Origin: Verrucomicrobiota bacterium
GTDB taxonomy: Bacteria > Verrucomicrobiota > Verrucomicrobiia > Limisphaerales > JAEYXS01
Length of the DNA stretch: 24,735 nt
Direction: 5' to 3'
Assembly (NCBI GenBank): GCA_023431185.1
Contig: JAEYXS010000103.1
Coordinates: 1-24,735 of the forward strand
The position numbers were made by a program, and so were the translations under genes. The notes under the pieces are model-generated. The model did no database searches, had not been told where the DNA came from, and was given only the letters and a program-made list of their open reading frames with translations. Numbering within the stretch: position 1 is the stretch's first letter; each line of letters opens with the position of its first letter. Below, in pieces: positions 14,765 through 22,303 of the stretch.

Positions 14765-14874
14765 CCCAAATCCAAAGCTCCAAACACCGGTGAAGGCTTT
14801 AGGAGGTTCTATTCTGAGATAACGGATCGCAGATATTTTGGTGCTGCTCTGGGACTTGGAGCTTTGGATTTGGG
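14765..14874. repeat. 19-bp perfect inverted repeat with 72-base centre
   Basis: CCCAAATCCAAAGCTCCAA at 14765-14783 is the exact reverse complement of 14856-14874. The 72 bases between are unique and not clearly foldable. It lies between divergent ald and lptF-like genes. Size and shape fit a small palindromic intergenic element (MITE- or REP-like). No target-site duplication is evident. Confidence 0.7.
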
Positions 14875-14950
14875 ATTTTCGCCTGTTTCCCAATGGTGAC
14901 AAGCGGGCGTTCATCCATTAACTTGCCGCTTCCGTTACGGTTGTGACCGG

Positions 14951-16141
14951 ATGAAGACCCTTTACCGATATTTGCTGGGACAGGTGCTGGCGACGTTGCT
15001 GATGAGCATCCTCGTCTGTGCCGGCGTGCTCCTGCTCAGTAATGCGCTGAAGGACATCACTATCATGCTGCAGAACGGCGCGGCCACGATGGGCATGATC
15101 ATGGAGGCCTTGGTTCTGCTCATCCCGTTCGTGCTCGTGTTCGCCCTGCCGTTAGGATTGCTGGCGGCGGTGCTGCTCGTGTTCGGCCGCATCAGTGCGG
15201 ATCAGGAACTGACGGCCATCCGTGCCAACGGCATCAGCCTGGTGAGTCTGGTGAGCCCGGTCATTTTGCTGGGCATTTGCCTGAGCGTTTTCTCGGCGTG
15301 GTTGAACATGGAGGTCGGTCCACGGGCGCGCGTGGCGTATAAGAAGCTGTTGATCGACCGGGGCATCCGCGATCCGCTGGCGCTGTTGCAAGAAGGCCGG
15401 TTCATCACTGAGTTCCCCGATCATATCATCTATCTGGGGCGGAACCGTGATGGCGAGCTGGAGGATTTGTGGGTGTATCATCTCAAGGACGACAAGGTGG
15501 ACTGGCGCGTGCAGGCCGCGAAAGGCAAGCTGGTGGTGGATCAGCAAAAGCGAGAGGTGTATTTCGAGCTACAGCAGTGGCAGGGGGTGGCGTATGACCC
15601 GAATGCAGAAGCGGCTCCGGAGCCATCGGCCATCACCAACACGGTGGAGAAAGCGAACATCGAATCAAGCGATCTGGAGTCGCCAGAGATGCAGCAAGAC
15701 CTGGCCAAGTGGAAGCCCATCTTCGGTGGGGAAGGCACCACTCCGGTCATCCAGCTCGATGCCTTGTTGGCCCGGGCACAGAAACCCGGCTTGGGGCAGA
15801 TGACTTTCAGTGAATTGCTGGAGGAGCGTAAATATTTGGAGCGCGCCGGGTTCAATCCGTCACCGGTCCAGTTCCACATCAACCGTCAGATTTCCTTTTC
15901 TTTCGCCTGTCTGGGCTTTGTTCTCGTGGGCATCCCGCTGGGCATTCGGGCGCATCGGCGCGAGACCACCGTGGGCATCTTCATGGCCGTCATCCTGATG
16001 GTGGTGTATTATAGCTTTATCGTACTGGCGCAGGCCGTAGAGACGCAACCGCTCTATATGCCACAGCTCATCGTGTGGATCCCCACGTTCCTCTTCCAGG
16101 CGTTGGGCATCTGGCTGCTCTGGCGCGCGAACCGGCAATAA
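14951..16141 (+). CDS. LptF/LptG-family lipopolysaccharide export permease
   Basis: This YjgP/YjgQ-family (PF03739) inner-membrane permease of the LPS exporter has 396 residues. There are three N-terminal membrane helices (about 9-31, 51-78, 96-118), a periplasmic beta-jellyroll-like region (about 120-310), and three C-terminal helices (about 314-331, 339-360, 371-391), as in LptF and LptG. The segment LVFGRISADQELTAIRANGIS after TM2 is the coupling helix that binds LptB. The family works as a heterodimer with LptB2, moving LPS from the inner membrane to LptC/LptA. Only one of the pair is here; the partner must be elsewhere. The loop at about 215-255 is acidic and Ser/Glu/Pro-rich, a probable lineage insertion. 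LptF and LptG cannot be told apart by eye. Confidence 0.9.
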   Translation: MKTLYRYLLGQVLATLLMSILVCAGVLLLSNALKDITIMLQNGAATMGMIMEALVLLIPFVLVFALPLGLLAAVLLVFGRISADQELTAIRANGISLVSLVSPVILLGICLSVFSAWLNMEVGPRARVAYKKLLIDRGIRDPLALLQEGRFITEFPDHIIYLGRNRDGELEDLWVYHLKDDKVDWRVQAAKGKLVVDQQKREVYFELQQWQGVAYDPNAEAAPEPSAITNTVEKANIESSDLESPEMQQDLAKWKPIFGGEGTTPVIQLDALLARAQKPGLGQMTFSELLEERKYLERAGFNPSPVQFHINRQISFSFACLGFVLVGIPLGIRAHRRETTVGIFMAVILMVVYYSFIVLAQAVETQPLYMPQLIVWIPTFLFQALGIWLLWRANRQ

Positions 16142-16155
16142 GTAACCTGAATTTT

Positions 16156-17208
16156 ATGGCTATTAGAAAATCATCCCCTGTCCGGCTCGGTGTCATCGGG
16201 CTCACCCACGACCATATCTGGGACAATCTCAAAGATCTGAAGAAGAACCGCGACGCGGTGCTGGTGGCCGTGGCGGATGAGAGCGAGCCCTTGCGCGCAC
16301 GCGCAGTGAAGGAATACCGCTGCCGGGCGCATGACTCGGTGCAAGCCCTGCTCGAAGCGGAGAAGCTGGATGCCGTGCTGGTGTATGGCGATAACGCGGA
16401 AGGCGAGATCGCGACCATCCTCGCGGCGGACCAGGATCTGCATGTGCTGGTGGAGAAGCCGATGGCTGCGAGCCTTGCCGGGGCGGATGAGATGATCGCC
16501 GTGGTGCGGAATACCAAGACGCGCTTGATGGTCAACTGGCCCATCGCGTGGTGGCCGCAGTTGCAGCAGGCGATGAAGCTGGTGGAGAAAGGCACGATTG
16601 GCCGGGTCTGGCAGACGAAGTATCGCGCGGCGCATTGTGGTCCCAAGGAGATGGGGGCTTCGCCATTCTTCTGCGAATGGCTTTATGACGAGGAACGCAA
16701 TGGTGGTGGTGCGCTCATTGATTACTGCTGCTATGGCGCGGCGCTCTCCCGCTATTTCGTCGGCGTGCCGAGCCGTGTGACCGCGATGAGCGGGCGCTTG
16801 TGCAAGGAAGACATCGTGATGGAAGACAACGCGGTGTTGCTCATGCAGTATCAGGATGCGCTCTCCATCGCGGAGGCTTCGTGGACGCAGATCGGTTACC
16901 TGACGTCTTATGTCGTCACGCTCTATGGCACCAAGGGGACGCTACTCATTGAGCCCGGCGCGGATGGCCGTGTGTTGCTGGCCACGGAGAAGGAACCGTA
17001 TGGCAAACCGGTGAAGGTGACGAAGCCTGCGCCGTATCTGCGCAGCGCCACGGCGAATTTTGTGCATTGCCTGAAGACGGGCGAGGAGTTCCATCCCCTG
17101 TGTCAGGACCGCCTCGCGCGGGATGCGCAGGAGATCTTGGAAGCAGGTTTGATCGCGGCGGAATCGGGCACTGCGGTGTCGCTGCCGCTGGCCATCAGCA
17201 ACCTCTGA
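16156..17208 (+). CDS. Gfo/Idh/MocA family oxidoreductase (cytoplasmic)
   Basis: This 350-residue NAD(P)-binding oxidoreductase has no signal peptide. The Rossmann motif LGVIGLTHDHIWDN starts near residue 11; the usual GxGxxG is degenerate (GLTHDH). The EKP motif is intact (HVLVEKPMAAS). GGGALIDYCCYGAAL is the substrate-site region in which the family often has a His; here Tyr and Cys occupy it. ATG 16156 gives the natural N-terminus and lies 14 bases after the permease stop; an earlier in-frame ATG at 16075 overlaps the permease. The next gene, a PIG-L deacetylase, starts 4 bases after the stop, so the two are surely co-transcribed. The pairing suggests catabolism of a modified (N-acetylated) sugar, but the substrate is not readable. 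Confidence 0.87.
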   Translation: MAIRKSSPVRLGVIGLTHDHIWDNLKDLKKNRDAVLVAVADESEPLRARAVKEYRCRAHDSVQALLEAEKLDAVLVYGDNAEGEIATILAADQDLHVLVEKPMAASLAGADEMIAVVRNTKTRLMVNWPIAWWPQLQQAMKLVEKGTIGRVWQTKYRAAHCGPKEMGASPFFCEWLYDEERNGGGALIDYCCYGAALSRYFVGVPSRVTAMSGRLCKEDIVMEDNAVLLMQYQDALSIAEASWTQIGYLTSYVVTLYGTKGTLLIEPGADGRVLLATEKEPYGKPVKVTKPAPYLRSATANFVHCLKTGEEFHPLCQDRLARDAQEILEAGLIAAESGTAVSLPLAISNL

Positions 17209-17212
17209 GACC

Positions 17213-18028
17213 ATGAAAGAACAGCCGCTGAAATTGTTGATCCTCGGGGCTCATCCGGATGACGCGGAATTTCGTGCCGGTGGTCTGGCGTGTGTTTACC
17301 GGGCCTTGGGCCACACGGTGAAGATGGTGTCGGTGACAGATGGCGGGTCGGGGCATCATGCGATGGAGCGGGAGGCGTTGATCGCGCGACGAAGGAAAGA
17401 AGCGGCGGCGGCGGCGGAGATCATCGCGGCGCAGCATGAAGTGTGGGATTTTCCGGATGGCTACCTGCAACCCACGCTGGAAGTGCGCGAGCGCATCATC
17501 CGCGAGATCCGCACGTTTGCGCCGGATCTGGTGCTGACGCATCGGCCGGATGATTATCACCCGGATCATCGGGCGGTGGGGCATGCGGTGCGGGATGCTT
17601 CTTATCTAGTCACCGTGCCGCTGGTGGTGCCGGAGGTGCCGATCTTGCGGCGCGATCCGGTGGTGGCTTACCTCTACGATCACTTCACGAAACCGTATCC
17701 GTTCCAGGCAGATGCAGTGGTGGATGTGACGCCGCATATCGAGAAGATCCTCGCGATGCTCGGCGCGCATGCCTCGCAGTTCTTCGAGTGGCTGCCGTTC
17801 AACCGGCGCGAGATGGACTCGGTGCCGGACGATCCCGGGGTGCGCGCGAAGGTGGTCTATGATTTCTACCATGACCGCGCGCACCATTTGCAACAGACCT
17901 ACCGGGCTCAAGTGATGGCCAAGTATGGCGCGGAAGCCGTGGCGAAGATCGAGTGGGTGGAGGTGTTCGAGATCAGTGAGTATGCGTCGGCGTTGAGCCC
18001 GATGATGCGGGAGCGGTTGTTTCCGTAA
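17213..18028 (+). CDS. PIG-L/LmbE-family N-deacetylase
   Basis: This 271-residue zinc hydrolase of the PIG-L/LmbE family (PF02585) acts on N-acetylglucosaminyl-type substrates, as in MshB or BshB. The zinc-binding and catalytic motif AHPDD is at residues 13-17, and the second zinc motif HPDHRA at 116-121. The conserved TDGGSGHH segment (42-49) fits the substrate pocket. The remainder has the Rossmann-like fold pattern, and the length is normal for stand-alone members. It lies 4 bases after a Gfo/Idh/MocA gene, a pairing frequent in Planctomycetes and Verrucomicrobia and usually taken to mean degradation of amino sugars or glycosides. No mycothiol or bacillithiol genes are nearby, so a thiol-cofactor role is not supported here. 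Confidence 0.92.
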   Translation: MKEQPLKLLILGAHPDDAEFRAGGLACVYRALGHTVKMVSVTDGGSGHHAMEREALIARRRKEAAAAAEIIAAQHEVWDFPDGYLQPTLEVRERIIREIRTFAPDLVLTHRPDDYHPDHRAVGHAVRDASYLVTVPLVVPEVPILRRDPVVAYLYDHFTKPYPFQADAVVDVTPHIEKILAMLGAHASQFFEWLPFNRREMDSVPDDPGVRAKVVYDFYHDRAHHLQQTYRAQVMAKYGAEAVAKIEWVEVFEISEYASALSPMMRERLFP

Positions 18029-18073
18029 CGTAACTTCGCGGCGGTTACGATATTTGTTTAACTAAATTTCATC

Positions 18074-19000
18074 ATGAAGAAACAAGCTTGGATTTTGGCT
18101 TTGACGATGCTGTCCACGTTCAACGGTTGGGCGGCAGATCTGAAAACACAGGCGGACTGGAATGTGACGGGGCATATTCTGCGGGAGAAATTCATCTTGC
18201 AGAGCCATCGGGGGGCGGGGGTGCTGGCGCCGGAGAATACGATCGAGGCTTTTGAGCTGGGGTGGAAGCTGGGGACGTATCCGGAGGCGGACATCCGCAC
18301 GACGAAGGATGGGGTGATCGTGGCGTTTCATGATGCGAATTTCAAACGGGTGGTGAAGGGCGCGGATGCGGAGTTGCAGAAGAAGGGCGTGGAGCATGTG
18401 ACGTTTGAGGAGTTATCCAAGCTGGATGTGGGGGCGTGGCATGGGGAGGATTTTAAGGGGCGCAAGGTGAAGCGCATTTCGGAAGTTTTTCAGGCGATGC
18501 AGGGGAAGCCGGACCGGCATCTGTATCTGGACATCAAGCAGGTGGATCTCAAGAAGCTGGCGGATGAGGTGAAGGCGGCGAAGGTGTCGGCGCAAGTGGT
18601 GCTGGCGTCGCCGAAGCCGGAAATCATCCGCGAATGGAAATCTTATGTGCCGCAATCGGACACGCTCTTGTGGATGGGTGGGGATGAGAAGACGTTGCGG
18701 GCTCGGGTGGAGAAGTTGAAGGAGGAGAACTTTGCGGGGATCACGCAGGTGCAGATCCACATCCGCCTGAACACGGACAAGACGAATCCGAATCCGTTCA
18801 CGCTCTCGAATGATTTCATTTTGGAGCTGGGGAAGGAGCTGCGGGCGCGCGGCATCGTTTATCAAGCGCTGCCGTGGACGGATGACAAGACGGTGTATGC
18901 GACATTGCTGGATCTGGGGCTGATGGCGTTCGCGACGGATTATCCGGATGCGACGCAGAAGGAGATCCAGGCTTACTATGATAAGAAGAAGGGGAAATGA
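18074..19000 (+). CDS. Secreted glycerophosphodiester phosphodiesterase
   Basis: This GDPD-family enzyme (PF03009) hydrolyses glycerophosphodiesters to glycerol-3-phosphate and an alcohol. The 308-residue protein has a Sec signal peptide (residues 1-20, WAA at the cleavage site), so it acts in the periplasm, where it could recover phosphate or glycerol from lipid headgroups. Active-site residues are present: His45-Arg46 in SHRGAG, Glu54-Asn55 in PENTIEAF, Glu71 and Asp73 in EADIRTTKDG (metal ligands), and His86 in AFHD. The C-terminal half keeps the TIM-barrel pattern, ending near FATDYPD. It follows the PIG-L gene by 45 bases on the same strand with no clear terminator, but the strong signal peptide and different role suggest possible independence. 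A dispersed repeat lies just after its stop. Confidence 0.92.
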   Translation: MKKQAWILALTMLSTFNGWAADLKTQADWNVTGHILREKFILQSHRGAGVLAPENTIEAFELGWKLGTYPEADIRTTKDGVIVAFHDANFKRVVKGADAELQKKGVEHVTFEELSKLDVGAWHGEDFKGRKVKRISEVFQAMQGKPDRHLYLDIKQVDLKKLADEVKAAKVSAQVVLASPKPEIIREWKSYVPQSDTLLWMGGDEKTLRARVEKLKEENFAGITQVQIHIRLNTDKTNPNPFTLSNDFILELGKELRARGIVYQALPWTDDKTVYATLLDLGLMAFATDYPDATQKEIQAYYDKKKGK

Positions 19001-19271
19001 GTTTTTTGACAGGATTTACAGGATTAACAAGATGAGGGGGATAATACGTAATGCGTGATGCGTAACTGGGGCAGGAGCAGTTACGCGTCCATGGCTCGCG
19101 GCATATTGCCGCACAAGGTGTCAGTGATGTCTCTTGTCCATGCCCGCCCCGGCCCTTTCCTCTGCCGAAGTTCGGCTTTCCACAAGGGGTGAGGGTGGTG
19201 GAGAGCTGTCCCGCTTTCGTCAGCCACTGGGATTTAGGGGAACCCTCTCCGCACGCCAAAGGGCAGGGAAA
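19001..19271. other. Convergent intergenic region, no gene seen
   Basis: This lies between convergent phosphodiesterase and PiT-permease genes. It holds the 9-bp tandem element, the ATGCGTGATGCGTAA repeat and G/C-rich sequence with GGGGTGAGGGTGG. I see no credible reading frame, RNA gene or canonical terminator. Confidence 0.5.
19009..19035. repeat. Three 9-bp degenerate tandem units (ACAGGATTT type)
   Basis: Units ACAGGATTT, ACAGGATTA and ACAAGATGA follow each other directly, preceded by TTTTTTG. Elements of the TTTTGACAGGATTAACAGGAT type are, from memory, dispersed in intergenic DNA of many unrelated bacteria. It sits 9 bases after the phosphodiesterase stop. A second degenerate direct repeat, built on TAATGCGTGATGCGTAA, follows at about 19045-19066. 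Confidence 0.65.
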
Positions 19272-20231
19272 TTAGAAGAGGGATTTCACGAGCCAAAAGA
19301 AGAGGGCGGCGAGCAGGGCGGCGCAGGGGACGGTGCTGATCCAGCAGAGGATGATCTGGCCCACGGATTTCCATTTCACCTGACGGGTGGTGATGCCGAT
19401 GCCGAGCAGCGCGCCCACACTCACATGCGTGGTGCTCACGGGCAGGCTGTGCCAGCTCGCGGTGCCGACCAGGATGGCGGTGGCGAGGTTGGCGGAGAAG
19501 CCCTGGCCGGGATTCATGTCGGTCACTTTCTTGGCCAAGGTTTCGGCCACCTTGTCGGCATCCAGCAGGGCCCCGAGGGCGATGCCGAGGGCCACGGCGA
19601 GAATGCCCCAGCGGATATCGAACGAGCCGGAGACGAGGAGGAGGGCGGCCATCTTGGGTGTATCGTTCAGGCCCCGGGCGAAGCTGGCGGCTCCGCCGCT
19701 GAGGAAGTGCAAGGCATCCAGGGTCTTCGTGCGATGATCGGGGGCGAGGTGGACGGATTTTAGCAGCAGGTAGATCATGCTGCCAGCCGCGATGGCCAGC
19801 ACGGGGCTAAGGAGGAGCGGTTGGAGAAAGTTTTTGCCTAGCGCTTCCAAATGGACTTCGGCTCCGTTGCCGGCCATGCCGGCACCGATCAATCCGCCGA
19901 CGAGGGCGTGGGTGGTGGAGACGGGGAAGCCGAATTTGGCGGCGAGCAGGCTGGTGCAAGCCGCACCCAAGGCGACGGCGAGGAGGAACTCGGGAGCTTG
20001 CGCCAGATGGTCCGGCACGAGGCCGCGACCGCCGAAGGTCTGCAACATGCCCTTGGCGAGGAAGAGGGCGCAGACGGAGCCGGCGAAAGTCGTGAGGGTG
20101 CCCCACCAAAGGGCCTGGCGCAGAGTGGTGGTGCCGGTGCCGTAGAGCGAGGCCACGCCTTTGAAATTGGCGTTCGCACCATTGGCGTACGCCATGAAGC
20201 AAACGGCGAGGAAAACCAGGAGGAAGGTCAT
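19272..20231 (-). CDS. PiT-family inorganic anion permease
   Basis: This 319-residue membrane protein of the PiT family (PF01384) has about ten hydrophobic helices. Known members import phosphate, and CysP in Bacillus imports sulfate, using H+ or Na+. The duplicated domain is clear: PVSTTH occurs at residues 103-108 and 264-269, and GLND at 187-190 in the second half. In the first half the family motif G-x-N-D reads GANA (18-21), so the expected Asp is Ala21. ATG 20231 gives the normal N-terminus. It lies 163 bases downstream of the rhodanese gene on the same strand, with a palindromic repeat between. That context raises the chance that the substrate is a sulfur or other oxyanion and not phosphate, but this is inference. 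Confidence 0.86.
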   Translation of the reverse strand: MTFLLVFLAVCFMAYANGANANFKGVASLYGTGTTTLRQALWWGTLTTFAGSVCALFLAKGMLQTFGGRGLVPDHLAQAPEFLLAVALGAACTSLLAAKFGFPVSTTHALVGGLIGAGMAGNGAEVHLEALGKNFLQPLLLSPVLAIAAGSMIYLLLKSVHLAPDHRTKTLDALHFLSGGAASFARGLNDTPKMAALLLVSGSFDIRWGILAVALGIALGALLDADKVAETLAKKVTDMNPGQGFSANLATAILVGTASWHSLPVSTTHVSVGALLGIGITTRQVKWKSVGQIILCWISTVPCAALLAALFFWLVKSLF

Positions 20232-20289
20232 GCCTTAACGGTGGGATGCCCGGTTGGCTGGTTAGCGGCATTGTCACCCCTCACCCCGG

Positions 20290-20314
20290 CCCTCTCCCCT
20301 CCGAGGGGCGAGGG
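20290..20314. repeat. CCCTC...GAGGG palindromic intergenic element
   Basis: CCCTC T CCCCT CCG AGGGG C GAGGG pairs as two 5-bp stems around one T/C mismatch with a 3-base loop. The preceding CACCCCTCACCCCGGC and following TGAAGG match a widespread intergenic repeat (often mistranslated as LTPALSPPRGEGE). It lies between the rhodanese and PiT genes and could fold in their shared RNA. Confidence 0.6.
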
Positions 20315-20394
20315 TGAAGGAACACCGGTACCATGCTCAGCGTTAGCTTGCATCTGGAACATTGCACAGATCGACTGGATGCAGTGGTTACAGT

Positions 20395-21324
20395 TCACCG
20401 GGCTTTGCTCTCTTTGGTCTCGGCGGGGAGGGATTTATTTTCCAGCCAGACGTATTCTTTCCAAGCGCCTTCGTAGAGGCGGACGTTCGGGTAACCGGCG
20501 ACGTGTTTGAGGTAGAAGCGCAGCAGGCTGCCTTCGCGGGAGGTGCCGCAGTAGCAGAGGATTTCCTTATCCGGCGTGATGCCTGCGGCTTCGAGCTCTG
20601 CCTTAACCAGGGCGAGCGGTTTGAATTTGTGCGTGTTGCCGGATTCCGTCAGGCGCGCCCAGTGGAAGCTGATGGCACCGGGGATGTGGCCCTTGCGCAG
20701 CCAGACATCGTCCTGACCGAGGTACTCGTTCTTGGGGCGGGCATCCACCAGCACCACGCCAGATTTGTCTTTCTTGGCGATGACTTCCTTGGCGTCGATG
20801 GCGACTTTGGGCTCGCCTTTGGTGGGCAGTTTGCCTTTGGGATTGCCGAAGTAATCTTGCGTAACCGGATGGCCCGCCGCTTTCCAGGCGGGCAGGCCGC
20901 CATCGAGGATGCGGATGTCTTTCACGCCGAATTTTTCCAGCACGTAGGCCACCATCGTGGCGCTGAGGATCTCGTCGTTCGGCAGTTTGTCGCCGGTGGC
21001 GTAGATGATGTGGGTGCGGTCGCGATCCACCCCGGCGCGGAGGAGCAAGGCCTTAGTGATTTCGTCCGGCAGGTATTGCACGGGCACGGCGTTATCGGTG
21101 CCGCGAAGGGTGTCAAAATTGATATGATGGGCGGTGGGTACATGACCGCGGAAGTAGTCTTTATACCCGCCACGGGTGTCCAGCACGACGGGTCGCTGGG
21201 CGGCGTCCCGCTGGTCGATGAGTTTTTTGGCTTCCGCCGGAGAGATGAGGCCGATGGCGGCATGCACCGTGGCGGTCAGGGCCAAGGCAGCGCAAACAGT
21301 GAGGTGGGCGAGGAGTTTTTTCAT
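20395..21324 (-). CDS. Secreted two-domain rhodanese (sulfurtransferase)
   Basis: This 309-residue thiosulfate/3-mercaptopyruvate sulfurtransferase-like protein has a Sec signal peptide (1-22, VHA at the cleavage site), so it is periplasmic. Two rhodanese domains are present. The N-terminal one (about 26-155) begins with ISPAEAKKLID and VVLDTRGGYKDYFRGHVPTA and has no Cys at its active-site position (IIYATGDKLPND). The C-terminal one (about 170-295) has VLVDARPKNEYLG, GHIPGAISFHW and the active loop CGTSRE at 259-264, with Cys259 as sulfur acceptor. An inactive first and active second domain is the normal two-domain arrangement. It moves sulfane sulfur from thiosulfate or a similar donor to a thiol or cyanide. 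It begins 24 bases after the outer-membrane-like gene, so the two are one transcript. Confidence 0.92.
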   Translation of the reverse strand: MKKLLAHLTVCAALALTATVHAAIGLISPAEAKKLIDQRDAAQRPVVLDTRGGYKDYFRGHVPTAHHINFDTLRGTDNAVPVQYLPDEITKALLLRAGVDRDRTHIIYATGDKLPNDEILSATMVAYVLEKFGVKDIRILDGGLPAWKAAGHPVTQDYFGNPKGKLPTKGEPKVAIDAKEVIAKKDKSGVVLVDARPKNEYLGQDDVWLRKGHIPGAISFHWARLTESGNTHKFKPLALVKAELEAAGITPDKEILCYCGTSREGSLLRFYLKHVAGYPNVRLYEGAWKEYVWLENKSLPAETKESKAR

Positions 21325-21348
21325 GAGATCAAGTAGTGGTGAAGGGTT

Positions 21349-22050
21349 TTACTTGCGCTTCCAGTCGAGGATGAAGTTGAGCTTGAGCGTGAAGGAAGGC
21401 TTGCCGGTCTCGACGGGGACGCTGGTCCATGTTTCCAGCACCAGCCAGTCATTGATGGCATAGAGCGCGCCGACGCTGGCGAGCCATTGCCGTTCGTTCT
21501 GGATCTGGATGGCATCGCTGCGGAGCATCAGATCGCGTTCAAACACTTTGAATCTTTTGTCGATGCCCACAAATCCCGCGTTGCCCTGATGTTGCAGGGC
21601 GTAACCAGCATGCAGCCGGAAATGTTTCAAATCCTGGGTGAGCACGGCGTAGGAGAAAGGCTGGCCGGTGCGGTTGCGGTCATTCTCGCTCAAAGCGAGG
21701 TTGGCCGAGCCGAGGCCCAGGGACGGGCCTTTTTCCCAGGGTTGCAAGGCATACTTGATCTGGAACACGACCGGACCGGCGGCGTCCGGTGCGTAGTGGC
21801 CGTCCACGCCCGCTTCGAAACGGGAATTGAAAGCGGCCTTGTCCCACGGGCCGAAACCGATCTTCATGCCGGCGGAGTGATCAGGGTTCCGTTCCTGGCC
21901 GACGGTCGTGTAGGCCTGAAGCACGGGGGTGAGGTCCGGGGCGGTATCCGCCGTGGGGATGTTATTGAGGCCGCTGGGAGAGGCCAGCGCGGTCAGTGGC
22001 AGGGTGGCGAGGCTCAGCAGGACGGCCCGGAGATGATGGCGGTATGACAT
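21349..22050 (-). CDS. Outer-membrane-like protein of unknown function
   Basis: This 233-residue exported protein has a signal peptide (hydrophobic 9-20, ALAS cleavage region). The mature part shows alternating hydrophobic and polar strands ending in aromatic residues, for example VVFQIKYALQPW, FSYAVLTQDLKHFRLHAGYAL and LVLETWTSVP, closing with FTLKLNFILDW. That pattern fits a small outer-membrane beta barrel, although the last residue is not aromatic. Pieces such as SGLNNIPTADTAPD and FERDLMLRSDAIQIQNER look conserved, but I cannot name a family. It leads the transcript with the rhodanese gene 24 bases downstream, and follows an ArsR gene after a 253-base gap holding a possible operator. An oxyanion or sulfur-compound pore is a guess from context. 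Confidence 0.72.
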   Translation of the reverse strand: MSYRHHLRAVLLSLATLPLTALASPSGLNNIPTADTAPDLTPVLQAYTTVGQERNPDHSAGMKIGFGPWDKAAFNSRFEAGVDGHYAPDAAGPVVFQIKYALQPWEKGPSLGLGSANLALSENDRNRTGQPFSYAVLTQDLKHFRLHAGYALQHQGNAGFVGIDKRFKVFERDLMLRSDAIQIQNERQWLASVGALYAINDWLVLETWTSVPVETGKPSFTLKLNFILDWKRK

Positions 22051-22072
22051 GCGTTGATGATGTGGTTGTGAA

Positions 22073-22100
22073 TTACGTATTCCTTAAGTGGCATACGTAA
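22073..22100. promoter_or_regulatory. Dyad TTACGTAT-N12-ATACGTAA, possible operator
   Basis: Perfect 8-bp arms at 22073-22080 and 22093-22100 are separated by 12 bases. They lie 23-50 bases upstream of the outer-membrane-like gene start, in its probable leader or promoter, on the strand read by that gene. A dimeric regulator such as the ArsR protein upstream could bind here. ATACGTAA also occurs once at 19044-19051, so a repeat origin is possible. Confidence 0.4.
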
Positions 22101-22254
22101 AGCCGTGAGCGCAAGCATTAAAATAGCCACGTCACTTTTTGAGGCACGGCCCGAAAGAAATGGAGGCAGTTGGCATTTGGCCGCCCCTCGCTTGGCGGAC
22201 AGCGGTCCGGTGCAGGCGGTTTGAAACGCGCGGCGGCTAACTTATCACCCTCTC

Positions 22255-22275
22255 CTGCCGGCAAGATGCCGGCAG
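22255..22275. repeat. TGCCGGC-AAGAT-GCCGGCA hairpin repeat, copy 1
   Basis: CTGCCGGC (22255-22262) and GCCGGCAG (22268-22275) form a perfect 8-bp stem around AAGAT. A related copy lies at 24189-24205. It follows the ArsR stop by about 30 bases on the minus strand, so it may also act as that gene's transcript end. Confidence 0.6.
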
Positions 22276-22303
22276 CACATTGGGGGCAGTGTCCAGAGGT
22301 GCG

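Larger units (their letters stand above)
22051..22303. other. Intergenic region between ArsR and outer-membrane-like genes
   Basis: It holds the 8-bp dyad near the downstream start, the CTGCCGGC hairpin repeat near the ArsR end, and AT-rich TATTTTAATGC on the minus strand that could serve as a -10 region. I see no gene in it. Confidence 0.45.

Noticed and set aside
14735..14914. N-terminal extension of alanine dehydrogenase
   Set aside because: The 60 codons cover the inverted repeat and do not resemble any AlaDH; the family N-terminus starts at 14734.
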